Source: Pseudomonas sp. UYIF39 (lineage in GTDB: Bacteria; Pseudomonadota; Gammaproteobacteria; Pseudomonadales; Pseudomonadaceae). From it: a stretch of 64,000 nucleotides of DNA. Location of the stretch: assembly GCF_029963765.1 (NCBI RefSeq), contig NZ_JALBYU010000003.1, forward strand, positions 301,234-365,233, written 5' to 3'. The translations under genes and the position numbers were made by a program. Positions within the stretch are counted from its first letter, which is position 1; the number at the start of each line of letters is the position of its first letter. The notes under the pieces are model-generated. The model saw only the letters and a program-made list of their open reading frames with translations. It was not told where the DNA came from and ran no database searches. Positions 1 through 9,364 of the stretch are shown here, one piece after another.

Positions 1-153
1 GCGGCTGCCCATGGCGGCGCGCAAGCCCTCGGCTTCGAGGGTCAGGCCGACCATGCGCAGCAAGCGGCCTTCAAGGATCGGCGCGCCTTCCAGCTCCGTG
101 GCCTCGGCGTAGCTGCCGAGGCGCTTGGCGAAGCTGGTGCGATCAAGGCGCAT
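1..153 (-). CDS. fliI: Flagellum-specific ATP synthase FliI, N-terminal fragment
   Basis: Only the first 51 codons lie in the window. The gene runs off the left edge on the minus strand. The reverse complement from 153 starts ATG and encodes MRLDRTSFAKRLGSYAE followed by LEGRLLRMVGLTLEAEGL, the usual N-terminal beta-barrel start of FliI. FliI is the ATPase of the flagellar type III export apparatus at the cytoplasmic face of the basal body. The start overlaps the end of fliH by 11 bases, fitting coupled translation with its inhibitor and partner FliH. The catalytic P-loop region is outside the window, so identity rests on the N-terminus and gene order. Confidence 0.85.
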   Translation of the reverse strand, partial: MRLDRTSFAKRLGSYAEATELEGAPILEGRLLRMVGLTLEAEGLRAAMGSR

Positions 154-952
154 CGGGAACGTCCAGTTCAGGTTCGACCGGCGAGACCGCTGGCTTGTCG
201 CTGATCGGCAGTTCCAGGCTCAGATCCGGTTCGGCCGGGTGCAAGGCCTGTTCGTGCAACTGATCGAAGAGCTTGTCCATCACCCGCCCAACACGGGTTT
301 CGACCGTGGCGTCGATACGGCTGTGTTCAGTCTCTACCCGGCAACCGCCGGGCAACAATGCCTCGTCCTCGACGATGCGCCAGGTTTCTTCATGGCGCTC
401 GCGCAGGGCTTTGACCTGTTCGAAATCTTGCGGATTGATGTGCAGACGCACATTGCCCACGCCCAGCGGCAAGAGCTTGAGGGCCTCGCGCATGACGTGT
501 TCGATCTGCGTCGAGTCAATGGCCAGTTCGCGCTGAATCACCTGTTTGGTTATGTGCTGCACGAGGTCAACCAGGGACTTTTCGATCAAAGTGTCCTGCT
601 CGGCGATGGGCTCGAACAGATGCCCCATCAATTGCTCCAGAGCGCCAACCTTGGCGGCCAGCGCCACTTCAGATTCCTGACGGACCTTGAGCGTGGTGCT
701 GTGAAAACCTTCTTTTTCGCCCGTGGCGAAGCCTTCGTTGTAGGCCTCCTGGCGAATGCTTTCGAGTTCTTCGAGGGTCAGTGGCTGGACTTCATCCAGC
801 GGCACTTCTTCCATTTCCGGCGGCTCGGGCTCAGGTTCCGGCTCGGGTTCCGGCACGAACGGATCGAAACTGGGCAGCGACCAGACATCGAAACCACCGA
901 CGCCCTTGCCACGGATCAGGTCGGTGTTGGACTCATCATGTTTGGACGACAT
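143..952 (-). CDS. fliH: Flagellar assembly protein FliH
   Basis: A 269-aa protein between fliG and fliI, the standard position of FliH, the negative regulator and stator-like partner of the FliI ATPase. Residues about 35-47 hold a proline-glutamate repeat (PEPEPEPEPEPP), a disordered acidic linker. The region from about 60 to 130 is glutamate- and alanine-rich and helical. The C-terminal part (about 130-240) carries the FliH/YscL-type domain with VQHITKQVIQRELAID. Spacing to fliG is 7 bases, and the 3' end overlaps fliI by 11. Length is typical of Pseudomonas FliH. Assignment by context and C-terminal similarity is firm, while the N-terminus is poorly conserved in the family. Confidence 0.9.
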   Translation of the reverse strand: MSSKHDESNTDLIRGKGVGGFDVWSLPSFDPFVPEPEPEPEPEPPEMEEVPLDEVQPLTLEELESIRQEAYNEGFATGEKEGFHSTTLKVRQESEVALAAKVGALEQLMGHLFEPIAEQDTLIEKSLVDLVQHITKQVIQRELAIDSTQIEHVMREALKLLPLGVGNVRLHINPQDFEQVKALRERHEETWRIVEDEALLPGGCRVETEHSRIDATVETRVGRVMDKLFDQLHEQALHPAEPDLSLELPISDKPAVSPVEPELDVPDAP

Positions 953-959
953 AGTGACC

Positions 960-1979
960 TTAGATCATCTCTTCGCCGCCCTTCCCGCCGAGAACGATTT
1001 CTCCGGCTTCGGCCATACGGCGGGCAATGGTGAGGATTTCTTTCTGCGCCGTTTCCACGTCGCTGACGCGCACCGGGCCTTTGGCCTCGAGGTCGTCGCG
1101 CAACAGTTCGGCCGCCCGTTTGGACATGTTCTTGAAGATCTTCTCTTTGACGCCTTCGTCCGACCCCTTGAGGGCCAGCACCAGCACGTCGGAAGACACT
1201 TCGCGCAGCAGCGCCTGAATACCGCGATCGTCGACATCGGACAGGTTGTTGAACACGAACATGAGGTCTTCGATCTGACCGGACAGGTCTTCGTCGACTT
1301 CGCGGATCGAGTCCATCAGCTGACCTTCGATCGAGCTGTCGAGGAAGTTCATGATATCCGCCGCACGCTTGATGCCACCCAGGGTGGTGCGCGAGGCATT
1401 CGAGTTGCCGGAGAACTGCTTCTCGAGAATCTGGTTGAGTTCTTTCAGGGCGGCCGGCTGCACGGTGTTCAGCGAGGAGACCCGCAGAATGATGTCCAGA
1501 CGCACCTTGTGGTCGAAGTTGCCGAGCACTTCGCCGGCCTGGTCCGGATCGAGGTACGCCACCACGATCGCCTGGATCTGCGGGTGCTCGTAACGGATCA
1601 CGTCAGCGACGGCGCGCGGTTCCATCCACTTCAGGCTGTCGAGGCCACTGGTGTTGCCGCCCAGCAGGATCCGGTCGATCAAGCCGTTGGCCTTGTCTTC
1701 GCCCAGGGCCTGCGTGAGCATTTTGCGCACGTAGTCGTCAGAGCCGACGCCGAGGCTGGTCTGGTCGCCGACGATGTCGACGAACTCGCTCATCACCTGC
1801 TCGACCTGCTCGCGGTGCACGTTACCCATTTGGGCCATGGCCACACCCACACGCTGGACCTCTTTGGGCCCCATGTGGCGCAGCACTTGGGCGGCGTCGG
1901 TAGACCCCAGGGACAGCAGCAGAATCGCGGCTTTGTCGACCTTGGTCAGTTTGGCGGCAACGGCTCGGTTATCACTCAT
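960..1979 (-). CDS. fliG: Flagellar motor switch protein FliG
   Basis: A 339-aa cytoplasmic switch (C-ring) protein that couples the stator to rotation and sits on FliF. The EHPQ signature of the middle domain is at residues 131-134, inside RYEHPQIQAIVVAYLDP. The C-terminal domain (about 230-339) contains FVFNNLSDVDDRGIQALLRE and the charged helix that contacts MotA. Full length for the family. The start codon overlaps the last codons of fliF by 8 bases, a common arrangement for translational coupling of FliF and FliG. No anomalies seen. Confidence 0.97.
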   Translation of the reverse strand: MSDNRAVAAKLTKVDKAAILLLSLGSTDAAQVLRHMGPKEVQRVGVAMAQMGNVHREQVEQVMSEFVDIVGDQTSLGVGSDDYVRKMLTQALGEDKANGLIDRILLGGNTSGLDSLKWMEPRAVADVIRYEHPQIQAIVVAYLDPDQAGEVLGNFDHKVRLDIILRVSSLNTVQPAALKELNQILEKQFSGNSNASRTTLGGIKRAADIMNFLDSSIEGQLMDSIREVDEDLSGQIEDLMFVFNNLSDVDDRGIQALLREVSSDVLVLALKGSDEGVKEKIFKNMSKRAAELLRDDLEAKGPVRVSDVETAQKEILTIARRMAEAGEIVLGGKGGEEMI

Positions 1980-3759
1980 CTGCGTTAATCCACTCTTTCA
2001 CGACCTGGGCCACGCGACCCGGATCTTCTGCCACCAGACTCTTGATTGCATTCAACTGTGCGTCATAGCCTTCGCTCGGGCTCGGCAGCAGAATGCTGGT
2101 CGGGCCGCCGAGACTGACGCGGTCGTTGGCCAGTTCGCCGTCCAGGCCGCCCATGCCACCCAACTCGACGTCGCTACCCAAGCCTGCAAACTGCTTGCCT
2201 TTGCCGCCACCGGTGATGTTGTTGAGCACCGGACGCAACACACCGAACACCAGCACCAGGATGAACAGGACACCCAGCACTTGCTTGACGATGTCCCAGA
2301 ACCAAGGCTGGGAGTAGAACGGAATATCGGCAATCACTTCACCGCGCTCGGCGGAGAACGGCATGTTGATCACGCTGACACTGTCGCCACGGCTGGCGTC
2401 GAAGCCTACAGCATCCTGCACCAGGCGAGTGAAGCGCGCCAATTCATCGGCGGTCCACGGCGCACGGGTGGTTTCGCCGTTGGCCGCGTTGATCTTGACC
2501 TGGTCATCCACCACCACCGACACCGACAGGCGATTCAAACGGCCCTGCTGTTGTTTGGTGTGGCTGATGGAGCGGTCGAGTTCGAAGTTCTTGGTGGATT
2601 GTTGACGCTTGTCCGCCGGGTACGGTGCAAGCATAGGCTGGCCGGTGGCCGGGTCCATGATTTGCTGACCGTTGGCATCCAGCAGTGGCTGGCCTGGCTG
2701 CACCATGCCGGCCGACGCGGTAGCGCCACCGGTGGTTTGCGGTGCGGAGGCAGGCGACGGCGGCTGGTTGCTCAGGGCACCCGGCACACCTTGCGGACCA
2801 TTGCTGGCGGTACGTTGTTCGTTGACCGACTGCTCGCTGCGCAACGCCGGCTGGTCCGGGTTGAATTGCTCGGAGGTCGACTCGACAGCACTGAAATCCA
2901 CATCGGCCGAGACTTCGGCTTTATAGCGATCGTTGCCCAGCACCGGTTGCAGAATGTTGTGCACGCGCTGAGTCAGCATGCTTTCCATGCGACGGCTGTA
3001 ATCGAATTGCTTGCCGGCCATGGTCAGTTCGGAATTTTCCGCCTGATCCGACAGCAGGTTGCCCTTCTGGTCGACGACAGTGATCTGGGATTTGCTGAGT
3101 TCGGGAACACTGGTGGCCACCAGGTTGATGATCGCCAGCACCTGGCCAGGCTCCAGCGAGCGGCCGGAGTACAGTTCCACCAGAATCGAAGCGCTCGGCT
3201 TGCGCTCATCGCGCACGAAGACCGAACTTTTTGGAATCGCCAGGTGCACGCGAGCACCCTTGACGTTGTTCAGGCTGGAAATGGTGCGGGCCAGTTCGCC
3301 TTCGAGACCACGACGATAACGGGTCGCTTCCATGAACTGGCTGGTGCCCAGGCCCTGGTCCTTGTCGAGAATTTCAAAACCGATGTTGCCGTCGCTGGGA
3401 GTGACACCAGCGCCCGCGAGTTTGATTCGCGCACGGGACAGGTCATCGGCCTTGACCAGCAAGGCACCGGAGTTCGGTTCAACGGTGTAGGGAATGTCGG
3501 CTGCGGCCAGAGTATCCATGACCTGTTTGGCGTCCATACCGGCAAGACTACCGTACAGAGGCCGGTAGTCCGGCTGCTGGGACCACAACACCACGGCAAA
3601 GCCAATCGCCACGCTCGCAGCCAGGCCGACCAACAGGCCTACCTGACGCAACATGGTCATCTCGGAGAGGTTTTCCAGGAAGGACAACCCGAACAGCGGC
3701 GGCTTGCCGTCTATTGGAGTGGCCTTGGCCGGAACATTATCAGCGACTGCTTCTGCCAT
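1972..3759 (-). CDS. fliF: Flagellar MS-ring protein FliF
   Basis: A 595-aa inner-membrane protein that forms the MS ring, the assembly base of the basal body. A first transmembrane segment lies at about residues 41-60 (QVGLLVGLAASVAIGFAVVL). A YscJ/FliF periplasmic domain with RYRRGLEGELARTI follows. A Pro/Gly/Ala-rich variable linker lies near 320-370. A second transmembrane segment is near 485-510 (VLGVLFILVLVFGVLRPVL). The cytoplasmic tail ends VVKEWINADE, the FliG-binding motif. It lies 14 bases downstream of fliE in the same operon. Confidence 0.97.
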   Translation of the reverse strand: MAEAVADNVPAKATPIDGKPPLFGLSFLENLSEMTMLRQVGLLVGLAASVAIGFAVVLWSQQPDYRPLYGSLAGMDAKQVMDTLAAADIPYTVEPNSGALLVKADDLSRARIKLAGAGVTPSDGNIGFEILDKDQGLGTSQFMEATRYRRGLEGELARTISSLNNVKGARVHLAIPKSSVFVRDERKPSASILVELYSGRSLEPGQVLAIINLVATSVPELSKSQITVVDQKGNLLSDQAENSELTMAGKQFDYSRRMESMLTQRVHNILQPVLGNDRYKAEVSADVDFSAVESTSEQFNPDQPALRSEQSVNEQRTASNGPQGVPGALSNQPPSPASAPQTTGGATASAGMVQPGQPLLDANGQQIMDPATGQPMLAPYPADKRQQSTKNFELDRSISHTKQQQGRLNRLSVSVVVDDQVKINAANGETTRAPWTADELARFTRLVQDAVGFDASRGDSVSVINMPFSAERGEVIADIPFYSQPWFWDIVKQVLGVLFILVLVFGVLRPVLNNITGGGKGKQFAGLGSDVELGGMGGLDGELANDRVSLGGPTSILLPSPSEGYDAQLNAIKSLVAEDPGRVAQVVKEWINADE

Positions 3760-3773
3760 GACTCAATTCGTCC

Positions 3774-4103
3774 TTAAACCGGCATCTGCATGATGTCTTG
3801 GTATGCCTGAACCAGCTTGTTGCGTACTTGGGTCAACGCTTGAAAAGACACGCTGGCCTTCTGCGAGGAAATCATCACGTCCGTCAGGTCGACGCCGCTC
3901 TTGCCGATCTCGAAGGCACTGGCCAACTGACTGGACGCCTGCTGGGTGTCGTTCACTTTATTGACGGCCTGACCGAGCATGTCGGAAAAGCTGCTGCCAC
4001 CCAGTTCAGGAACGGCGGCAGTCGATTTCGACGCAGACATGGCATCCATTTGCATGGAGCGCATGTCCAGCATCAATCGATTGAATTCAATACCTTGGCT
4101 CAT
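3774..4103 (-). CDS. fliE: Flagellar hook-basal body complex protein FliE
   Basis: A 109-aa protein linking the MS ring to the rod. The frame stays open further upstream, but ATG at 4103 ([18 protein letters not shown]) is chosen because it is preceded by an AAAGAGAG Shine-Dalgarno and gives the family length. The C-terminus [21 protein letters not shown] is diagnostic. It is the first gene of the fliEFGHI unit, with a sigma-54 site about 80 bases upstream. In the family this operon is activated by FleR with RpoN, which agrees with the site seen. Confidence 0.96.
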   Translation of the reverse strand: MSQGIEFNRLMLDMRSMQMDAMSASKSTAAVPELGGSSFSDMLGQAVNKVNDTQQASSQLASAFEIGKSGVDLTDVMISSQKASVSFQALTQVRNKLVQAYQDIMQMPV

Positions 4104-4179
4104 GGCTTCTCTCTTTGACGAGCTACGTCTTTGGCGACCCGCAATTTTTTGACACTCACTCGGCGGGTAGTGAGGTGTT

Positions 4180-4195
4180 AGCAACAAGGGTGCCA
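4180..4195 (-). promoter_or_regulatory. Sigma-54 (RpoN) promoter of fliEFGHI
   Basis: On the minus strand the sequence reads TGGCAC-CCTTG-TTGCT, a full match to the -24/-12 consensus TGGCAC-N5-TTGCW. It lies about 80 bases upstream of the fliE start, between fliE and the end of fleR. The Pseudomonas flagellar hierarchy places fliE in the FleR/RpoN class. Confidence 0.9.
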
Positions 4196-4211
4196 GCTCC
4201 GTGGTCGCTCT

Positions 4212-4234
4212 AAACAAAAGCCGTCCGGGGCTTT
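4212..4234 (-). terminator. Intrinsic terminator after fleR
   Basis: On the minus strand AAAGCC pairs with GGCTTT around a 6-base loop and is followed by TGTTT. It sits just past the fleR stop and before the fliE promoter, so it would separate fleSR from the fliE operon. The stem is short (6 bp), so efficiency is uncertain. Confidence 0.5.
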
Positions 4235-4248
4235 GCATGGCTAATGAA

Positions 4249-5634
4249 TCAGGTGGCGAACAAATAAGCTTCCACGTCCATTCCGGCATCACGCATCTGC
4301 GCCAGCTTGTAACGCAGGGTGCGCGGACTGATGCCCAAGCGCTCGGCGGCCTCTTTGCGACGGCCGCGTTCGGAGCGCAAGGTGTCGATGATCATCTGGA
4401 ATTCACGGCGACGCAGGTCATCGCCGAGGGCGCCCGCCGATTCAGCATCGACGTCTACTGCGCGCGCAGTCGTCGGCGCCAATGCCGGCAACGGCGCACA
4501 CGCCACAGGCCCGGCCAGGCAGAAATCCTGCGGCTGGATCAAACCGCCCTGCTGCAGAATCAAGGCACGCTGGATCGCGTTATCCAGCTCACGCACATTA
4601 CCCGGCCATGGATAACCGATCAGGCACGCCTGAGCCTCGGGCGACAGCCTTGCCGCGGCATGCTTCATTTTATTGACGTACTTGGCCAGAAGACGCTCGG
4701 CCAATGGCAAGATGTCGGCGGTACGTTCGCGCAACGGACGCCAGGCCAGCGGAAACACCGACAGGCGATAGTAAAGGTCTTCGCGAAAACGCCCCGCCGC
4801 CACTTCACCGGCCAGGTCACGGTTGGTGGTGGCGACCACTCGAATGTCCAGCGTGATCGGCTTGCGTGCGCCCACTCGTTCGACTTCACGCTCCTGTAAA
4901 ACTCGCAGCAACTTGGCCTGGAGCCCCAGAGGCATTTCGGAGATTTCATCGAGCAGGATCGTGCCGCCATCAGCTTGCTCGAACTTGCCAGCCTGCGCTG
5001 CGATGGCGCCAGTGAACGAACCCTTTTCGTGACCAAACAAGGTGGCTTCGAGCATATTGTCCGGGATCGCTGCACAGTTGATCGCAATGAACGGCTGACT
5101 GGCGCGGTGAGAGTGCTGATGGATGTAACGCGCCAGCACTTCCTTGCCGGTCCCGGACTCACCGGAGATCAACACCGTGGAATCACTGCGCGCCACCCGG
5201 GCGGCCAATTCCAGCAATTGCGCACTGGCCGGCTCGAACGCTATAGGCCCCTCGCCCTCGGCCGCACCGAGACTGCCCAGCGCATGACGCGCCACCAGAT
5301 CGAGCAAGGCTTTGGGCTCGAATGGCTTGACCAGATAATCCGCTGCACCCTGACGCATCGCATCGACTGCCCGCTCTACGGCGCCGTGAGCGGTCATCAG
5401 CAACACCGGCAGCTGCGGCTGACGAGTGCGCAACAATCCCAACAGCTGATGACCGTCCATACCCGGCATGTTGACGTCACTCAGCACCAGGTTGAACGCC
5501 TCATTACCGACCGCCGCCAGCGCTTCTTCTGCCGAACCTACTGCCGTGTAGTCGTGCCCCGCGAGCAGCAGCGTATCCGCCAGTGCTTCGCGTAGCGCGC
5601 GGTCGTCCTCGACCAGTAAAACCTTGATTGCCAT
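4249..5634 (-). CDS. fleR: Sigma-54-dependent response regulator FleR
   Basis: A 461-aa NtrC-type activator. The receiver domain at 1-115 has acidic residues D10-D11 and phospho-acceptor D53 ([11 protein letters not shown]). The AAA+ domain has Walker A GESGTGKE (about 158-165) and a sigma-54 contact loop reading GSFTGA in place of the usual GAFTGA. A C-terminal Fis-type helix-turn-helix includes [16 protein letters not shown]. Start: ATG at 5634 with GGAG eight bases upstream is preferred. A GTG at 5643 overlapping the fleS stop would add three residues. FleR works with FleS to switch on RpoN-dependent basal body and hook genes such as fliE and flgF. Confidence 0.95.
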   Translation of the reverse strand: MAIKVLLVEDDRALREALADTLLLAGHDYTAVGSAEEALAAVGNEAFNLVLSDVNMPGMDGHQLLGLLRTRQPQLPVLLMTAHGAVERAVDAMRQGAADYLVKPFEPKALLDLVARHALGSLGAAEGEGPIAFEPASAQLLELAARVARSDSTVLISGESGTGKEVLARYIHQHSHRASQPFIAINCAAIPDNMLEATLFGHEKGSFTGAIAAQAGKFEQADGGTILLDEISEMPLGLQAKLLRVLQEREVERVGARKPITLDIRVVATTNRDLAGEVAAGRFREDLYYRLSVFPLAWRPLRERTADILPLAERLLAKYVNKMKHAAARLSPEAQACLIGYPWPGNVRELDNAIQRALILQQGGLIQPQDFCLAGPVACAPLPALAPTTARAVDVDAESAGALGDDLRRREFQMIIDTLRSERGRRKEAAERLGISPRTLRYKLAQMRDAGMDVEAYLFAT

Positions 5635-5639
5635 GTCCT

Positions 5640-6863
5640 TCACTCCGCTCCCTGAGCGCTGGGCTTTTCACCGAAAAAAAGCGGCAGGATGACCTGCGCG
5701 CAAGTGCCGCGCCCCAGCCGCGAGCGCAGTTGCAATTCTCCCTGATGGGCACGCGCCACTGCCTTGACCACGGTCAGGCCAAGGCCGGTTCCGGTGGCTT
5801 TAGTGGTAAAAAACGGCTCGCCGAGTCGTGCCAGCACTTTCGTGTCGATGCCACTGCCGCTGTCACTGACAGATACGCGCAGGTTGTTGTCACGGGTATA
5901 GAGGTGGACCTTCAAGTGGACGTCACCGCCACTGGCCTGGATGGCGTTCTCGATCAGGTTCAGGATCGCCCCGACCAGCGTGTCGCGATTGCACAACAAT
6001 TCGCCCGAATGACTGTCGCACTGCCAGCGAATCGGCAGGTCCTGCACATGGGTCAGCGCTGCCGCCTGCAACGACTGCATCAGCACTTTGGGCGTGACGC
6101 GATCGGTCAGCGGCAGCTCGCCGCGAGCAAACACCAGCATGTCGCGCACCTGATGCTCCAGCTCATGCAGACGCTCTTTCAAGCGCCCGGCAAAACGTTG
6201 CTGGGTCTCAACCGGCAACGCCTGCTCAGTCAAATGACTGGCGTAGAGCAAGGCGGCGGATAAAGGTGTACGAATCTGATGGGCCAGCGAAGCAACCATT
6301 CGGCCGAGGGACGACAGACGTTCGTGGCGGGCCAACTGATCTTGCAGATGACGGGTTTCAGTCAGGTCGTTGAGCAACACCAACTGACCGGGCTCGGCAT
6401 CCAGCGAGCGAGTGGAGATCGACAAACGCCGACCGTCCTTGAGCGAGATTTCGTGACCGTCGTCTTCACGGGGCGCAAAGCAGCGGGCAATGACATGACG
6501 CCACAGCTCGCCTTCAAGGGGCAGACCGAGCAGCTCACAAGCAGCGGGGTTGGCTTCGCGCACGAAGCCTTGGGCGTCGATGACGATGACACCGCCGGGC
6601 AATAGATCGAGGAGGTTTTGCAGCCGGTTGGCCAGGCGTTCTTTTTCCGCCAGCTCCTGCATGCGCTGAGCACTGACCACCGCCAGCTCACCCTTGAGCT
6701 CGGTGACCCGGGCTTCAAGCATGCTGTAGGAATCGGTCAATTGGCTCGACATCTGGCTGAACAGTGCAAACGCCTGCTCAAGGCCAAGCCGGCTCACCTG
6801 CTCTACGGACGACGGTTGCCCCGAAGCGTCAGGGACAGGAGACATCTGGGCGGCTTGGGGCAT
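5640..6863 (-). CDS. fleS: Flagellar sensor histidine kinase FleS
   Basis: A 407-aa soluble kinase with no transmembrane segment. An N-terminal coiled region (about 25-80) is followed by a PAS domain (about 82-170) with PGGVIVIDAQGFVREANPAA. The HisKA box has H195 in SLAHQIRTPLSAALL. The HATPase_c domain has N and G boxes (LNLIENAIQASGG, SGSGID, GTGLGLTVVKA). The stop is 5 bases from the fleR ATG, so the pair is one operon. FleS phosphorylates FleR. The transcript starts from a sigma-54 site upstream, consistent with FleQ/RpoN control. Confidence 0.95.
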   Translation of the reverse strand: MPQAAQMSPVPDASGQPSSVEQVSRLGLEQAFALFSQMSSQLTDSYSMLEARVTELKGELAVVSAQRMQELAEKERLANRLQNLLDLLPGGVIVIDAQGFVREANPAACELLGLPLEGELWRHVIARCFAPREDDGHEISLKDGRRLSISTRSLDAEPGQLVLLNDLTETRHLQDQLARHERLSSLGRMVASLAHQIRTPLSAALLYASHLTEQALPVETQQRFAGRLKERLHELEHQVRDMLVFARGELPLTDRVTPKVLMQSLQAAALTHVQDLPIRWQCDSHSGELLCNRDTLVGAILNLIENAIQASGGDVHLKVHLYTRDNNLRVSVSDSGSGIDTKVLARLGEPFFTTKATGTGLGLTVVKAVARAHQGELQLRSRLGRGTCAQVILPLFFGEKPSAQGAE

Positions 6864-6916
6864 CGTGCTCTCTCGCTTGGCTGACCGTCAGTTAAACGGA
6901 ACGTTGCGAGGGATGT

Positions 6917-6932
6917 AGCAATACCCGTGCCT
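6917..6932 (-). promoter_or_regulatory. Sigma-54 promoter of fleSR
   Basis: The minus strand reads AGGCAC-GGGTA-TTGCT, matching the -24/-12 consensus with only the first base different. The invariant GG and GC keep their 10-base spacing. It lies about 55 bases upstream of the fleS start. In Pseudomonas, fleSR is a class II operon activated by FleQ with RpoN. Confidence 0.8.
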
Positions 6933-6967
6933 AAAAAAAACCGCCTACAAATGAAGGACTTGAAAAA
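6931..6967 (-). terminator. Possible terminator after fleQ
   Basis: Just past the fleQ stop the minus strand has CGCCT and AGGCG arms around a long loop, followed by GTTTTTTTTAGG. The stem is only about 5-6 bp with a loop of about 22 bases, so this is a weak candidate. The T-run abuts the fleSR -24 element. Confidence 0.35.
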
Positions 6968-6973
6968 CAGGCG

Positions 6974-8449
6974 TCAATCATCTGCCTGTTCATCACCGTC
7001 ACGACGACTCATACCGTACTTGCGCATCTTTTCCACCAGTGTGGTGCGACGAATGCGCAGGCGTTCGGCGGCGCGCGCAACGATGCCATTGGCATCATCC
7101 AGCGCCTGCTGAATCAGCCCTTGTTCCAGACCACCGAGGTAGTCCTTCAGGTCCAGACCTTCCGGCGGCAGCATGGCGCCAGCCGAGAAGTCCGGAGTAT
7201 GACCGTTGATGGCCACGCGCTCTTCAAGATCGCTGCGCAGACTGTCAACCAGCTGCTCATCTTCGTCATCGACGTAACGGAATTTTTTCGGCAATTCGAC
7301 CACGCCGATCACCCCGTACGGATGCATGATCGCCATGCGTTCCACCAGGTTGGCGAGTTCGCGGACGTTGCCCGGCCAGCCGTGGCGGCACAGCGACATG
7401 ATCGCCGCCGAGTTGAAACGGATCGAACCACGCTTCTCGTGCTCCATGCGCGAGATCAACTCGTTCATCAGCAACGGGATGTCTTCGACACGTTCGCGCA
7501 GCGGCGCCATCTCGATCGGAAATACGTTCAGGCGGTAGTACAAGTCTTCGCGGAAGGTACCGACCTCGATCATGCTTTCGAGATTCTTGTGGGTCGCCGC
7601 GATGATCCGCACATCGACGCTCTGGGTCTTGTTGCTGCCCACGCGCTCGAAGGTGCGTTCCTGCAGCACGCGCAGCAGCTTGACCTGCATCGGCAGCGGC
7701 ATGTCGCCAATTTCATCGAGGAACAGCGTGCCGCCATTGGCCAGTTCGAAACGCCCGGCGCGGCTGGTGATTGCCCCGGTGAAGGCGCCCTTCTCGTGGC
7801 CAAACAGTTCGCTTTCCAGCAACTCGGCCGGGATCGCCCCGCAGTTGACCGGTACGAACGGCGCGTCACGACGCTTGGAGTGATAGTGCAGGTTGCGCGC
7901 GACCACTTCCTTGCCGGTCCCGGACTCACCGAGGATCAGCACACTGGCGTCGGTGTCGGCGACTTGCTGCATCATCTGACGGACGTGTTGAATCGCCCGG
8001 CTGGTGCCGACAAGACTGCGGAAAAGATTGGGTTCACGGTGACGGCCGCGCTCGCGGGCCTGGTCGTACATCTCGCGATAGACCTGGGCCCGGTGCAGGG
8101 AGTCGAGCAATTTGCTGTAGCTGGGCGGCATCTCGAGGGTCGAAAGCACTCGGCGACGCTGGTCTTCTGGCAAGTCAACGGAAGAATTATCGCCCATTAA
8201 CAAAACCGGAAGGAACTCATCCCAGGCTGAGAGTGTCTTTAACAAACCCACGAGTGCACCAGGAGCATTGACCGTCCCGATGAGGACGCAGATCACTTCA
8301 CGACTTGATGACAATGAGCCGACAGCCTGCTGCCAGTCATGGCTACCGCAGGGTAAATTTTCTTCGCCAAGAAAATTTAAAATCACCGCCAAGTCGCGGC
8401 GACGGACGCTATCGTCATCAATCAGCAGAATTTTGGTTTCACGCCACAT
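6974..8449 (-). CDS. fleQ: Flagellar master regulator FleQ
   Basis: A 491-aa sigma-54 enhancer-binding protein at the top of the flagellar cascade. It also responds to c-di-GMP in biofilm control. The receiver-like domain (1-about 120) is degenerate: the acidic pocket (DDD at 11-13) remains, but the acceptor position falls in [11 protein letters not shown] with no aspartate. The c-di-GMP-binding LFRS motif is at 142-145. Walker A GESGTGKE is at 174-181 and GAFTGA at 221-226. A Fis-type HTH ([20 protein letters not shown]) ends the protein. Start ATG at 8449 gives [13 protein letters not shown], as in known FleQ. Confidence 0.97.
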   Translation of the reverse strand: MWRETKILLIDDDSVRRRDLAVILNFLGEENLPCGSHDWQQAVGSLSSSREVICVLIGTVNAPGALVGLLKTLSAWDEFLPVLLMGDNSSVDLPEDQRRRVLSTLEMPPSYSKLLDSLHRAQVYREMYDQARERGRHREPNLFRSLVGTSRAIQHVRQMMQQVADTDASVLILGESGTGKEVVARNLHYHSKRRDAPFVPVNCGAIPAELLESELFGHEKGAFTGAITSRAGRFELANGGTLFLDEIGDMPLPMQVKLLRVLQERTFERVGSNKTQSVDVRIIAATHKNLESMIEVGTFREDLYYRLNVFPIEMAPLRERVEDIPLLMNELISRMEHEKRGSIRFNSAAIMSLCRHGWPGNVRELANLVERMAIMHPYGVIGVVELPKKFRYVDDEDEQLVDSLRSDLEERVAINGHTPDFSAGAMLPPEGLDLKDYLGGLEQGLIQQALDDANGIVARAAERLRIRRTTLVEKMRKYGMSRRDGDEQADD

Positions 8450-8554
8450 GCAATAGCAACTTCCCTAGTCAACTCAATGCCCAAATGCTGGGGCAAGCTA
8501 GACGCTTGCAGACACGTTATGCCTGTAGACGCCTGAAATCTGGAATCAGCCACT

Positions 8555-8583
8555 AGTTAAGTCAAAAAACCGTGCACAGTCAA
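8555..8583 (-). promoter_or_regulatory. Candidate sigma-70 promoter of fleQ
   Basis: On the minus strand TTGACT (-35, 8578-8583) and TTAACT (-10, 8555-8560) are separated by 17 bases, about 105 bases upstream of the fleQ start. A sigma-70 type promoter suits the top-tier regulator. A second overlapping TTGACT lies just inside the spacer, so the exact start is uncertain. Confidence 0.5.
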
Positions 8584-8621
8584 ATTTATGGCGCACTATG
8601 TTTGGATTAACCGGGGATTAA

Positions 8622-8918
8622 TTAACCGAACAGATGGTAAACCTTTGCCGCGCTCTGTGCTTGGTGGATCTGCGACATCTCATCGACTATCGCTTGGCGC
8701 TCCCCTGTCGCCGCCTCAAGAAGCTGTTTATACACCCCAAGCAACTCCTCAAGGTTATCGCGCAACGCGGCCTCGTCCACCGAAGCTTCACTCAAGACGT
8801 CTTCCATGCAGGAACGGCAAGCCAGGTCCAACTCACCAATGGCCTCCCAGTTACGTTCGGCCAAAGCACCGACCAGGCCTTCACGGGTTTGTTCGATTCG
8901 CTGCAATACAAGACTCAT
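8622..8918 (-). CDS. fliT: FliT-like flagellar export chaperone
   Basis: A 98-aa, mostly helical, acidic protein directly downstream of fliS. ATG at 8918 (MSLVLQRIEQTREGLVGALA) is chosen over upstream codons because AAGGAG sits six bases before it. FliT chaperones bind the filament cap protein FliD and hold it export-competent. Position in fliD-fliS-fliT order and size support this. The sequence itself is poorly conserved across the family, so the call rests largely on context. Confidence 0.75.
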   Translation of the reverse strand: MSLVLQRIEQTREGLVGALAERNWEAIGELDLACRSCMEDVLSEASVDEAALRDNLEELLGVYKQLLEAATGERQAIVDEMSQIHQAQSAAKVYHLFG

Positions 8919-8928
8919 GGTGATCTCC

Positions 8929-9324
8929 TTAAAACTGCGGACCCGGCGCGGCGATAGCATCCCAGCCGTCTTTGACGGTGCGAAGCAAATCAGCGACCTC
9001 GTCGAGAATCTTTGGATCTGTCTTGATGTTGGCTTCGGCCAGACGCTTCATCATGTAGGTGTAGAGGTTATCCAGTTCACCCACCGACTCGGCCTGATTT
9101 TCCAGGTCCAGGCCTTCACGCAGACCACCGACAATGCCGATAGCCTTGCCGATCAGAACGCCTTTATTGGGGATGTCCTTACGCTCCATCGCGCCTTTGG
9201 CCTGCGCAATACGATCCAGTCCACCTTCCATCAGCATCTGCACCAGGCGATGAGGACTGGCCTCGGACGTCTGCGCCTGAGCGCCAATCTTCTGGTATTG
9301 GCGAAGGGCTAACATTGGATTCAT
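8929..9324 (-). CDS. fliS: Flagellar export chaperone FliS
   Basis: A 131-aa flagellin chaperone that binds the FliC C-terminus and prevents premature polymerisation. The N-terminus MNPMLALRQYQKIGAQAQT and the motif SPHRLVQMLMEGGLDRIAQAKGAM are characteristic. Start ATG 9324 has GAGG six bases upstream. An ATG four codons earlier is possible. The stop is 10 bases before fliT. A well-formed sigma-28 promoter precedes it, so fliST can be made late together with flagellin, apart from any read-through from fliD. Confidence 0.93.
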   Translation of the reverse strand: MNPMLALRQYQKIGAQAQTSEASPHRLVQMLMEGGLDRIAQAKGAMERKDIPNKGVLIGKAIGIVGGLREGLDLENQAESVGELDNLYTYMMKRLAEANIKTDPKILDEVADLLRTVKDGWDAIAAPGPQF

Positions 9325-9364
9325 GTTGTACCTCATCAAAAAATCTGTGGTTCGTATAACCAGT

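Noticed and set aside
1774..3777. 667-codon plus-strand open frame antisense to fliF
   Set aside because: A shadow frame of high-GC DNA. The minus strand encodes unmistakable FliF, and the antisense product has no recognisable domain.
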